Positions 54,610 through 64,000 of a stretch of DNA of 64,000 nucleotides are shown in pieces (position 1 is the stretch's first letter; each line of letters begins with the position of its first letter). The notes under the pieces were generated by a model. The model was not told where the DNA came from. It made no database searches and saw nothing but the letters and a program-made list of their open reading frames with translations. The DNA comes from Lytechinus variegatus (Eukaryota; Echinodermata; Echinoidea; Temnopleuroida; Toxopneustidae), in contig NC_054744.1 of the NCBI RefSeq assembly GCF_018143015.1, forward strand, positions 4,647,059 to 4,711,058, given 5' to 3'. Position numbers and translations under genes: made by a program.

Positions 54610-55520
54610 GAACTCCCCACTAAAAAAGGAAGACCAAGAAAAAAAACAGAAGGAAAGGAAAACAAAGCTTGCCTATCGGATAGCTTTCTGAATGTCATAA
54701 TTATGCTATGTTAAAATCTATGACAAAATTCGATTTTTGTATTAAAAAGGTCAAAAATTTTATCACTCGCTTCGCTCCCTTACATCATTTTTTTATATTC
54801 TTAACCGCACGCTATATCTGGTCCCCTTAAGAGTTTAAGCACATTACGCTAGTGTTAACATAATTAGGATGTATGTTCTTCCTAAAAGTGACATTGACGA
54901 TTATCTTCCTTAAACCAACACGTTTATGACCATGGCAACAATAAAAAAGGAAACAACAGATCTCGATGAAAATCTTAAACTAATCCTGATGACATTGTTG
55001 ACTAAAATGCTTTAACCTCACCTTGTAATGACATTATTCGAGTTTCCACAAACCTTTGAAAGGAGAGGCTGATATATTGGAGGTTCTTTAAGAAAATAAG
55101 AATTAAGGGGCGAGCTTTTCTCCGAAGGCTAGGATTTTAGAAGCATGGCAACTGACACAACTTCGTAAGTTATGCCACTCATGGCAATACTAGTAGTTGA
55201 AGAAACATGAAGTATGACGCAAGGAAGGGATAGCAGTACGATAGATCAGGATGGGGTAGATTTTTTACATGTACAAAGTCCGGGGTTCGAATACATGTCA
55301 ATATTACAGTGCCCATGTGTGAGCTAGTGATGAATTTGATCTTATCACCTAGATCCGAATGCAGAGGGTAGGGGGAGGGGGGGTTGATTTGTAATAACCA
55401 GTCACGTACTAATTCTACATTCATAAAACAAATAAAACAACATAATTAAAGGTCACTTATAATTAAAATTAAAGTGGATATCAACAATTCTCTGCTACAT
55501 AATTGTGAAAGGTGCCAGTA

Positions 55521-55551
<31 letters not shown>

Positions 55552-55970
55552 GCACAATAAACAACATTACAAGCTAAACGTTGTAATAGTTATTCAATGA
55601 AAGAAAACTAAGATAATATATAAGATTTACACTAATTTACGAATTAGATAAATAAAACAAGTTTTGAAGGTTACAGTCCGCCCTTTTACATTTCCCATAT
55701 CGATAAATGTCCTTTTGATGTCGATTCTCTCGTAATATCAAAAAATCCTTTGATTAATCAACCACACCTTACTATCTTGGCAAACATTATTGGCAGGTTT
55801 AATAAGGTCATAACCTTTTAGATAGATTAAAATTGTAGGAAGATGTTAGAAGAACCAAAACTTTCGACCACGCCCTGAAACTTGAGGAAAAAAGCATGAT
55901 ATTATTGTAAACACTGCAGTTTGTAGTAGTAGTAGTAGTAGTAGTTTGATTGATTGATTGTTGGGGATTT
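54610..55970. other. Intergenic, no gene seen
   Basis: Contains an (AT)n run at 55527-55551 and (TAG)n at about 55922-55945. Confidence 0.4.
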
Positions 55971-55974
55971 TTTA

Positions 55975-56140
55975 CCTGATTGCTAAGAAAGCATGAATGC
56001 TTGTAAGCAAGCATCCAGAGGATCGACGGCTTAAGGTCTTCTCTGAAGGACCTTGTAATGAGGATTAATGCCTTACCAAAGGGCACTAGCGCACCAAGTG
56101 GGAATCGAACCCGGGTCACCGGAATACGAATCCCCCGATT
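55975..56140 (-). repeat. tRNA-derived SINE, reverse orientation
   Basis: Reverse of the family at 52022: gcatgaatgcttgtaagcaagc, aggtcttctctgaaggacctt, aatgccttaccaaagggca, then gggaatcgaacccgggtcacc (B-box complement) and ggaatacgaatccccc. Here the B box is well preserved. Confidence 0.75.
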
Positions 56141-56144
56141 GTAG

Positions 56145-56260
56145 TTGCAGTAGTAGTAGTAGTAGTAATGATAATAATAATAATAATGTTAATAATGATA
56201 ATAACGATAAAATGATGATGATGATGATAATATTATTGATAATAATAATAATTACAAAAT
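56145..56260. repeat. (AGT)n/(AAT)n/(ATG)n microsatellite
   Basis: cagtagtagtagtagtag grading to ataataataataataat and gatgatgatgatgat. Confidence 0.9.
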
Positions 56261-56448
56261 TCACATAACGCTTATTACTTTCTGATTCTAGGAGCTTTAC
56301 ATTGCCATAATTGTTACCCGGTCATCAGATCTTATCATGCCAGCATATAATGTATTTATCCTCTAACCTCCCCGATGAGCATTCCAACAAGAGTTCTGAA
56401 AGTCGATTGCTAGGCATATACGACATAGACTTTCACACCTAACACCTG

Positions 56449-56580
56449 GGTGGAAAGTGGTAACTTGTGGATTGATACCTTGCCAAAGGACGCTATAGCA
56501 CGAGGTGGTATTCGAACGCACGACCCTTTGAATACAAGGCGATCGAGAGTACGAACCGCTACTTCACGACTCTTCCACAA
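56449..56580 (-). repeat. SINE fragment, reverse orientation
   Basis: taccttgccaaaggacgcta followed by ggtattcgaacgcacgaccc and a decayed A-box complement (gtacgaaccgctacttcacg). Same family as 56655-57022. Confidence 0.65.
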
Positions 56581-56654
56581 TTACACAGTCATATCTTCTA
56601 AGTCGACTGGAGACCGACCAAAGCTTATTGCGTTATTTCCAATGATATACAATC

Positions 56655-57022
56655 AGTGTGGAGAAGCCGTCGTGTAGTGGTTCTGACTTTCGCCTTGTAA
56701 ACAGAGGGTCGTGTGTTCGAATCCCACCGCGGTCTGGCGTCCTTTGGCAAGGCGTTAATCCACACTTTGCCACTCTCGACCCAGGTGCTAAATGGGTGCC
56801 CGGTAGGATGTGAAAGTCATTGTAGCTTGTCCAGTACTGTGTGCGCCTCACAGGCGACTGACTGGAATACTCCCCAGGGAGTGGAGGATGTGCATAAATT
56901 GTGTGCGGAAATGACTGTTTGAATCCAATGACCGGGGTAATAATATATCTATAAGGCGCTTAGACACGTCGTTCCGATGTATTAAGTGCTATATAAAAAA
57001 GCGGATTATTATTATTATTATA
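56655..57022 (+). repeat. Full-length tRNA-derived SINE (plus)
   Basis: Head: gtcgtgtagtggttctgac (A box) and gtgttcgaatccc (B box). Body: ggcgtcctttggcaaggcg, aaatgggtgcccggtaggat. Tail: ggcgcttagacacgtcgttc, ctatataaaaaagcggatta then (TTA)n. The best-preserved SINE in the window. It is not a functional tRNA gene because the acceptor stem does not close. Confidence 0.8.
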
Positions 57023-57443
57023 GTCGACAAGAAATTGTTGACACATATTAAAATTGGAACGATACAGAGAAGATAGTATGTTTGGAGCATGGAGATGTAT
57101 TACTAGTTTATGGTTTGTAGTCGGTTTCGTTGGTGTGATATTATTCGTAATTCATTATGTGCATCATTGGTTGCCCGGTACGACATTTTCTTAAATTCTA
57201 ATTGAATTCTAATATGAAACAATCACGAGAAAACACTCTGGAACTGATCAAATTTCCCTTTAATGTACCGAAGATGTGTTGAATTTTTATGAGTATTATG
57301 AGCGTTATGCATTCATGGTTGTTACCGTTTTGATCATGTTAAGGAATGTCAAATGGATGAGGTAATTGTCTTGAAGGCGATTTCCTTTTCCTATTCCTGC
57401 GTCATCGATGTCAGCTATCCTGCTGACATACGGCTGATGACAT

Positions 57444-58036
57444 TGAAGGGAAATGAAACCTTTGGAACAAGATAGCTTGTGTGAAAACAGAAAAATCAAA
57501 GAAACAGATCAACAAAAGTTTGAGAAAAATCGGACAAATAATGGGAAAGTTATGAGCATTTGAATATTGCGATCATTAGTGCTATGAAGATCCTCACGTT
57601 GGCAATGCGACAAAGGAGTGTGATGCCACTTGTGAACAACTCTCCCTATTACTTTAGTATATATTTCACTTAAACTGCCTCTTTTATCACATCTATCAGT
57701 AGATCATGTGTTCTTTCTATAGGAGGGCATGTAATACAGATTTTTAAAGAATACATCATGGATAAAGAGTTTGTAAAATCTTAAGAAAAAGCAAAAAGAG
57801 ACATTTTGGGGGTATTTTATAGTCCATCAAAGGGAAAGTTGTTCACATGTGACGTCACACATCCTTGTCGCATTGCCAATGGGAGGATCTACATGGCATT
57901 AGTGATTGCAGTATTCAAATGCTCATAACTTTCTAATTATTTGTCCGATTTTGCTCAAACTTTCTTTGCTCTTATTCTTTGATTTTTCTGTTTTGACACA
58001 AGCTATCTTGTTCCAAAGGTTTCATTCTCCTTTAAG
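57444..58036. mobile_element. Palindromic MITE, AAGGGAAATGAAACC family
   Basis: Left tgaagggaaatgaaacctttgg and right ccaaaggtttcattctccttta are inverted, with long inner symmetry (aagatagcttgtgtgaaaac / gttttgacacaagctatctt). The right half has a perfect CRE (tgTGACGTCAca, about 57851). Confidence 0.8.
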
Positions 58037-58363
58037 GTTTGAAGTCACTTGGTCTACCAGCCGTTGGTCTATTTCTCAGAGAGTCAGATGGTCGTGACCA
58101 TAACCCATACTAACCAACAATTTATTCAATGGTGCAAACGAAAATAACACCTTCGACGTACCATCTTCCGAAACTCGTCCATCTAATTTCATTTAATTAT
58201 ATACCCTTCCCCGTGGGCGTACAACTGTGCATTGGCAGTAATGACGAGGAAATGACCGTTTCAAGACTTCTGCGAGGATATTCGGCAAAGTTGTGCACGA
58301 CTCTGATGGGCATGCTGGGAGGGCGAAGTTCTTGTGTGTTATTTATACTTGGTATCTGTTTTG

Positions 58364-58665
58364 TATGGTGGCCCTGAACGGACATCGCAAATAGACCAAA
58401 TCGCGAATATTCACGACGGAATTGGCAACGAAATTCACGACGTCGCTAATTTCGTCGTCAATTTGAATATTCACGACGAAATTGGCGACGTCGTGAATAA
58501 TTCGCGACGAAATTCTCGATGTCGTGAATTTCGTCGCCAATTATTCACGACGTCGCCAATTTCGTCGCCAATTTGAACATTGACGACGAAATTGGCGACG
58601 TCGTGAATTTCGTCGTGAATATTCGCGATTTGGTCCATTTGCGATGTCCCTTCAGGGCCGCCATA
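58364..58665. mobile_element. CG-rich palindrome with internal satellite units
   Basis: Outer arms tatggtggccctgaacggac and ttcagggccgccata are inverted, then atcgcaaatagaccaaatcg versus cgatttggtccatttgcgat. Inside, the self-complementary word ACGACGAAATTGGCGACGTC and its reverse recur at least five times. Confidence 0.85.
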
Positions 58666-58802
58666 GTTTTGGTTATCCCCTCTACATCAGTGGTTAAGTC
58701 ATGCATCAACCTGGGTTCGTCGCGTAGGTCTATAGGATCATTCCCGACGACCACACGTTTCGTAAAGAATTACAACTGTTGTAACTCTGCCACAATGACA
58801 AC

Positions 58803-59120
58803 TACTTTATTTATTTATTTATTTCGCATCTTTATACAGGGTAACCAATTCAGCTATGCACGATAAAAAACATTAACAAAGATAAAAAGCTGGTTTGCAA
58901 TTGGGCCCTGTTAATCAAAATACATACAAATTATAAAATACATATAATATGCAAAATATACAAGAAATAAACCTTAAAAATCCCAATCCTCATCAGAAAC
59001 ACACAAACACACAGAAGTACCCAAACACACACCCCATTGCACTCTGCAGACTTTTTACTTACTTGTAACGTATAATAAATTCAACATAATGATCACATAT
59101 TGACATAAGCGAAAACAATT
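58803..59120 (-). mobile_element. LINE 3' UTR fragment (minus)
   Basis: On the minus strand it ends ...ttaccctgtataaagatgcg then (aaataaat)n, a LINE 3' tail. No coding part is left. Boundaries approximate. Confidence 0.5.
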
Positions 59121-59146
59121 TTTACAAATAAGATACAAATGGTAAC

Positions 59147-59690
59147 ATGGCTCATCAGTCAGTCAATAACAATCAAGGGATCCTGTGTCGTTACAATGAT
59201 GGCAAAATTACCATCGTTGTAGATCTTGATGAATCATATAATGAACTCCCACTTAATCTTCGCAGACCCGACACACTCACTTTATTCAAAACTGGCCTTG
59301 ATGAATGGATAGAAACCTTTGATCTGTAAACGTTTGATTGACGGGGGGATTAGTGTTTAAAGTATCCTTAAGTATAGGAAGGGTTAGGATATATATATAT
59401 ATATTGTAATTGTGTCAAATAATTAATCATTATTTTGTTTACCACTCGCTTTTGTGTATACATATTTTGTTTTTTGTTTTTAATTAATAATATTAATCTA
59501 TTATCTTTTCTCATGTTACCTTGACTGGACCTCTAGGAAGAACAGAGCCATTATATTAATGGCTCTGAATAGAGTGATCCATCCGTATATTTTTATGTGC
59601 ATGTTTATATATTTATATTTAAGATCATATTTTGTGCAAAGTATTTTATTATGATTTTTATACGGTAAATAAAACCAAACCAAACCAAAT
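59147..59690 (+). mobile_element. LINE 3' fragment with ORF2 C-terminus (plus)
   Basis: Opens in a frame ending ESYNELPLNLRRPDTLTLFK then TGLDEWIETFDL and a stop (59327-59329). The N-E-L-P...F-K-x-x-L pattern is the C-terminal signature of CR1/Jockey-type ORF2. A 3' UTR of about 350 bases follows, ending ggtaaataaaaccaaaccaa. It lies head to head with the fragment at 58803-59120. Confidence 0.65.
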
Positions 59691-59973
59691 CAGGCCCCTG
59701 CATTGACAGTCGTAGATAACTCCAACGCTAGCTTGGCGCAATCTCAAAACCTGTAGAAAACGTTGCCGTTCCATGTCCCATACTATATTTGTTTGGCTGA
59801 CCCTTTAAGGAAGAAACGCGTACGTCTTCTTCGACGTCGCCGAAGATTAACGCAACATAGTCCAGTCAGAAGAAAGAAACCGACACCAAACAGGCCGATG
59901 ACATGCCATTCGAAATAACGCAATAGCTTTGACCGATTTGGCGGCGGATCGCTGGTGTGACTGCGATCATAGT

Positions 59974-60623
59974 TAAAGGCCCCCTCACACCTAACCGAAT
60001 TGCTTAAAATATGCCTTGCGATGGCTGGCGAAAGGCATTTTATAAGAAATCACTTTCAATGGTAACTGATAGTAAATCATATTTACCCTTGGTGTTTGGG
60101 TTCGTACACTTTCTGAACTAACAGCTGCAATTATTCAAATTCGCGTGGAAATTTTGAACATTTCCCGACGAATTGAGAAATCGTTGGTCATCTGTTTGAA
60201 TTCGCATCTCTTATTTAGTCGGCGGTAATCGTTAGTTTATCGTTCCTGTTTTATTGTCGCGCATTGTCCCTCATCGCGCTTTTGCCAAAGTGGACCGATC
60301 TCAAAAGAACCCGTAACGAAGCAACACGATAACACAACGAACAAGATTGCCCGATCCATTCCCTCGTCTTCGTTTCTAATCGCACACCATATCAAACCAT
60401 TGCTCACTGTGCGTTCGAAAAAAAAAAACGAAAAATCGATATCTTTCGCATGTCACATTTATCCTTCGCTTACCGTTCTTTGGTAAAATTTGACAATAGT
60501 TATTGATCGCATGATTTGACTGAAATTTTATTTGAATTTGTTGAATTCGTCTGCATTTCGTTCATTTTTCCCATTCGTCACCCTTCGTCCGCCTACATTC
60601 GGTCAGGTGTGAGGGGGCTTTAA
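59974..60623. mobile_element. TTAA-flanked TIR element (GGCCCCCTCACACCTAACCGAAT)
   Basis: Left end TTAAAGGCCCCCTCACACCT, continuing aaccgaat; right end attcggtcaggtgtgaggggg then CTTTAA. Both ends abut TTAA. About 650 bases, no transposase frame; non-autonomous. Confidence 0.75.
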
Positions 60624-60831
60624 CGCTTCCATCGGACGATGGCATGATCTATACTAGTCTCGAACGGAGATATGATAATTGTTTTCTTGGAATTGATTCT
60701 ATGTTGCTAAATTAAACAAGATTCATCTTCCCATAGTCCCATTGAAACCGGCCTACGTGAACGCTGACATTATGGTGTTCTTTGGTGACCGTTTTTTTTT
60801 TTTTAAAATCGCAACCACATCCTGGGCCCAG

Positions 60832-60977
60832 TAACACCCATGGTAGCGATTAATCGCTAAATGAAATGGCCTATCAAGATTGTATGGGCATTTTGCTCTG
60901 TAGATTGACTGGGAACCAATCAGGGTTGTTCTTTCAAATTAGCGATTAATCGCTAACCTTCGTATTACGGGGCCCAG
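60832..60977. mobile_element. Small MITE (CTGGGCCC ends)
   Basis: Ends ctgggcccagtaacacccat and tacggggcccag; inner gcgattaatcgctaa occurs twice (60847 and 60940). Confidence 0.7.
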
Positions 60978-61015
60978 ATCCCATATCTCGCCCTTCTCTC
61001 TCTTTATCGCACTTA

Positions 61016-61234
61016 GGGGGCGTTGCAAAAAAAATATTTGCGATCAATTGCAAATATTCTGTTTCAATTTTACACTGATAAATCAACGTCAGCTGTAGCA
61101 AATCGGATTAAACTTCTTGTTTCAAGGAGCAGATTAGCAATCAATCAATAATGTGCAATTAACTGCAAGACGTGTGATTGATTTAGGGATCAAAAATAGA
61201 CTTGTGATTGATCGCAAGTTTCTTGCAACACCCC
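61016..61234. mobile_element. Small MITE (GGGGGCGTTGCAA ends)
   Basis: Left gggggcgttgcaaaaaaa and right tttcttgcaacacccc; inner gcgatcaattgcaa / gtgattgatcgcaag are mirrored. Confidence 0.7.
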
Positions 61235-61394
61235 ATTAGACCCCCCCCCCCCTCACAGCCACAAATCATATTCATGAAACTGTTTGTGCCTATAACCACA
61301 CAGCAAATGAAATTCTCTCAGGGGAACAGCCACACCAAAACGATACCAATTTACAGAATGGAACATGGTCCCATACAGCATGCGCAGCACAAAC

Positions 61395-62198
61395 TGTAGG
61401 GGAAGACGGGGTAGGTTGAGCATAGGGGCAAGTAGAGCCACCAGCCCCAGGTCAATAATGAATGAGTCAGACATTATGGTGGTGTCATGTATCGATGACC
61501 CATTGCATAACCCTTCACCCCATCACATTGTTTTCAACTTTGAAACAAAAAAATACAAATTTCAGCCAAAAAAGTAGAAAAGGGTGTGAAATATATCAGT
61601 TTTTATCAATTAATTATCAAATAAGAACAATATTGTTAGTCCAGGCATGGATTCTCATTCTTGTCATAGTCTTTTACATGATGAATGCATAAGAAATGTG
61701 TAGATGTGAAAATATCGCATGAAGTTCTGACTGGGGCAAGTTGAGCCATGGTAATTCTTATGTTAATGTATAATAAAAAAAAACAATCTTTAAAAAACCC
61801 ATTGATATGCAGGCAGAAAGGAACAAAACCACATGACAGTTCTTTTACTTAATAGACGATGTTAATATTATAGAGAATTAGCAAGTGGAAAGACTTTGAA
61901 TTAAAAAAAATGGCACGCTGGTTCATCCCGAATACATTTGTACATAGTTTTGTGGCTCAAATTACCCCAGAAGGTGGCACAACTTACCCCATAGATGGGG
62001 CAAGTTGAGCCATTTGACATCGTTTTTTCAAAGGTCACAATGACTTTCAGTGTGGGGGTAGAAAGTTATATATGGGTGAAAATATTTCACAAGAATCAAA
62101 TCTACAGGCTAGGTACTTATTTCTACAAAATTATTAGTCATATCAATTCTAACATGCAAAATGCAAAAAGTGTCACAACTTACCCCGCCTTCCCCTAT
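61395..62198. mobile_element. GGGGTAAGTTGAGCC-type element
   Basis: Left taggggaagacggggtaggt; right acttaccccgccttcccct, inverted. Inside, ggggcaagttgagcca recurs (61734 and 62000) along with its complement (ctcaaattaccccag, acaacttacccca). No coding frame. Confidence 0.75.
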
Positions 62199-62199
62199 T

Positions 62200-63340
62200 C
62201 ATCCAAACATGTTAGGCAATGTACGTGCTAATTGGTTCCTTTAATCATGATAACATAACATCTCATGGGGGGTAAACCCACTAGCCCTTTTCGGATGTCA
62301 AGCTTGTCTCGCTCAAGGGGCTATTATTGGAATATCTGATCGGGACTGGGCACATTAACATACACTTCCATTTCAAAATGTCACGGGATTTTTTCATTTT
62401 CCCCTCAAACGAAAATCGCAATATCACTGACATGGAGGTACATGGGTGTGTTAACTATTACATGCATTTTGTGGCTTCATAGAGCGACGGATCTCGGTTG
62501 CTATTTTTGATTTCAGTGTCATGTGGCGAAATGGAATCGCAAAATTATGTCATACTCATCATAATGTCGGTTTCCAGAGTATCCACTTTCCCGCTTTTTT
62601 CTCTTCAAATTCCTCAAAACAAGTTCATGAAACACGTAGGAATGATTTTCTTCATGGGGATACCAGAAACATTCAACTCCTATATGGGACAATATTTTGT
62701 GTTAAACATTCTGTGCCTTCCAATACAGTTTAATGTGAGTTTATTATTTAAATTTCTAATTGACATTAAGTTTATCATTTTCTACCTTAACTGCACGTCA
62801 GTGAGCCATTCTTCACCGAGAAGTTTAGCAATGAGATCTATCGGGGAGGCCCCAAATTATCAACAAATGATAAAGTCGTGCCGTGGAATACTAGAATAAA
62901 AGATGACTTCATTGTAAACAATCGGGGAAAGGAAATTTGATATAATTCAAAGCATCGTTGGTAACAAGAACCGAATGGTAACATGACATGAGCTGTTGAT
63001 GCTTGCAGGAATAGGTGGGAGTTCAAAGTGACTCCTACATCCGTAATGATGCGATGTTCAACTTAAAAACAATGGGAGAAGATAATGAAAAGGGAAGAAC
63101 AAGCATAGATCACGCATCCATTATTACCAGAGAGGCGTCAAAAAGTTGCCCAATAATGGCTTAAAAGTGAACAGGGCTTTTATATTTTTTTAGATAGCAA
63201 GAATATCACTTTACGGGTAGATTTTAAACAACATTGCGTCAAGTTAAGTTATTGACACAGCATTAGGCGATGTATTACCCAATGAAAATGCATGCCCACT
63301 TACAACCAAATATCGGCTAAACCTTTTTTTTTCTGCAGTG
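62200..63340. other. Intergenic, no gene seen
   Basis: An open frame at 62498-62899 (plus, 133 codons) shows no recognisable domain or splice context. Confidence 0.35.
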
Positions 63341-63352
63341 TATGTAATATAC

Positions 63353-63591
63353 ACTGTAAAATCTGTGGTATTAAAACTGACACCAAATGGTGTTAATAGA
63401 GGACCACACCCTGAGGTGTTAAAATTACACCCTAGAGATTGAACATAAAACCAAATAGTGTAGATGTAACAACCAAAGGTGTTGTAATAACACCCATAGG
63501 TGTAATTCTAACACCACTAATTTAACACCGGTGTAAAATAACTGATGTGGTCCTCTATGTACACCGGTTAACACCACAGTTTTTTCTGTGG
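63353..63591. mobile_element. MITE, ACTGTAAAATCTGTGGT type
   Basis: Left actgtaaaatctgtggtatt, right taacaccacagttttttctgtg, inverted. ggtgtta/taacacc words repeat throughout (aggtgttaaaattacacc, caaaggtgttgtaataacacc). Confidence 0.75.
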
Positions 63592-63715
63592 ATAAGTGAT
63601 GCATGAGGAAAACTCTGAGATCAGAGTTTTGATTGAGTTTCACACGTTCATTCTTTAAAAGACCACCCTCACGGACTGACTGTAGTAAGCTAATATTATG
63701 TAGACATAAAAAGCG

Positions 63716-63914
63716 CATTCTTAAAATGTTGTTGGGTAACATACTGTCCACACAACAATTGGTTAAAACTTTATCCAATGCCGGGTAGTTTTAAACCAAT
63801 AATGTGTGCTTTGGGTGAAAACTACACAGTTTTGGTTGAAAACTACCCAGAGTTGGATATTTTTTTAAACCAATTGTTCTGTGGACAGTATGTTGCCCAA
63901 CATTTTAAGAGTGT
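63716..63914. mobile_element. MITE with 80-base arms (CATTCTTAAAATGTTG)
   Basis: The left arm starts cattcttaaaatgttgttgg and atactgtccacac; the right arm ends ctgtggacagtatgttgccc and aacattttaagagtg. Arms of about 80 bases flank a short centre. Confidence 0.85.
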
Positions 63915-64000
63915 GGCCATCTTTTATCTGTTTTATCTGTCTCCTTTCTTCATGATATACCATAGAAATGCAATTATATTCAACACAAAGAATTATAACT

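Noticed and set aside
56665-56730. tRNA gene
   Set aside because: Good A and B boxes, but no closing acceptor stem; it is the head of a SINE.
62498-62899. 133-codon plus-strand open frame
   Set aside because: No recognisable domain, biased AT-rich composition, no splice partners.

Overview
The window is eukaryotic nuclear DNA: AT-rich, with intron-split genes and GT/AG splice sites, and dominated by dispersed repeats. The gene content (a clear PRRC1 orthologue) and the repeat style (many long palindromic MITE families, tRNA-derived SINEs, poly-G-bearing inverted-repeat elements) fit a marine invertebrate deuterostome, most likely a sea urchin. The species call is inference; the coding calls below come from reading exons and splice phases directly.

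Three protein-coding loci are supported, all on the minus strand. (1) PRRC1, coding exons 3361-9089: six exons whose phases join into a 379-residue protein with the family's proline-rich N-terminus and conserved C-terminal domain. (2) The last exon of a probable membrane protein, 25412-26113: one short hydrophobic segment, a basic stop-transfer stretch and an acidic cytoplasmic-type tail with a PPPY motif and a duplicated basic motif. Its N-terminal exons were not found. (3) A large gene, 30840-42459: eleven coding exons whose phases all join into an 885-residue protein with three CCCH zinc fingers, an RWD domain, an acidic linker, Cys-pair zinc-ribbon-like segments and a C-terminal CHY zinc finger. 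It has a TATA box just upstream of its start codon and is the most interesting gene here.

The rest is repeat landscape. From 10 to 25 kb there are palindromic MITEs, a 1.35-kb minisatellite (16.1-17.5 kb), a purine-strand tract (18.05-18.35 kb), a LINE 3' end and two striking hairpins (23.35-23.60 kb). From 26 to 30 kb there is a poly-G-bounded inverted-repeat element, another at 29 kb and simple repeats. From 42.7 to 64 kb no convincing host gene was found. That part holds several MITE families (one inserted into another near 52.6-53.2 kb), SINEs in both orientations, a 75-bp-period tandem array (54.0-54.5 kb), a CG-rich satellite-like palindrome (58.36-58.67 kb), head-to-head LINE remnants (58.8-59.7 kb), a TTAA-flanked element (59.97-60.62 kb), a GGGGTAAGTTGAGCC-type element (61.4-62.2 kb) and two neighbouring MITEs at the right edge.

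There is no operon-like organisation; the three genes share only orientation. No CRISPR array, rRNA or intact tRNA gene was seen; tRNA-like sequence occurs only inside SINEs.
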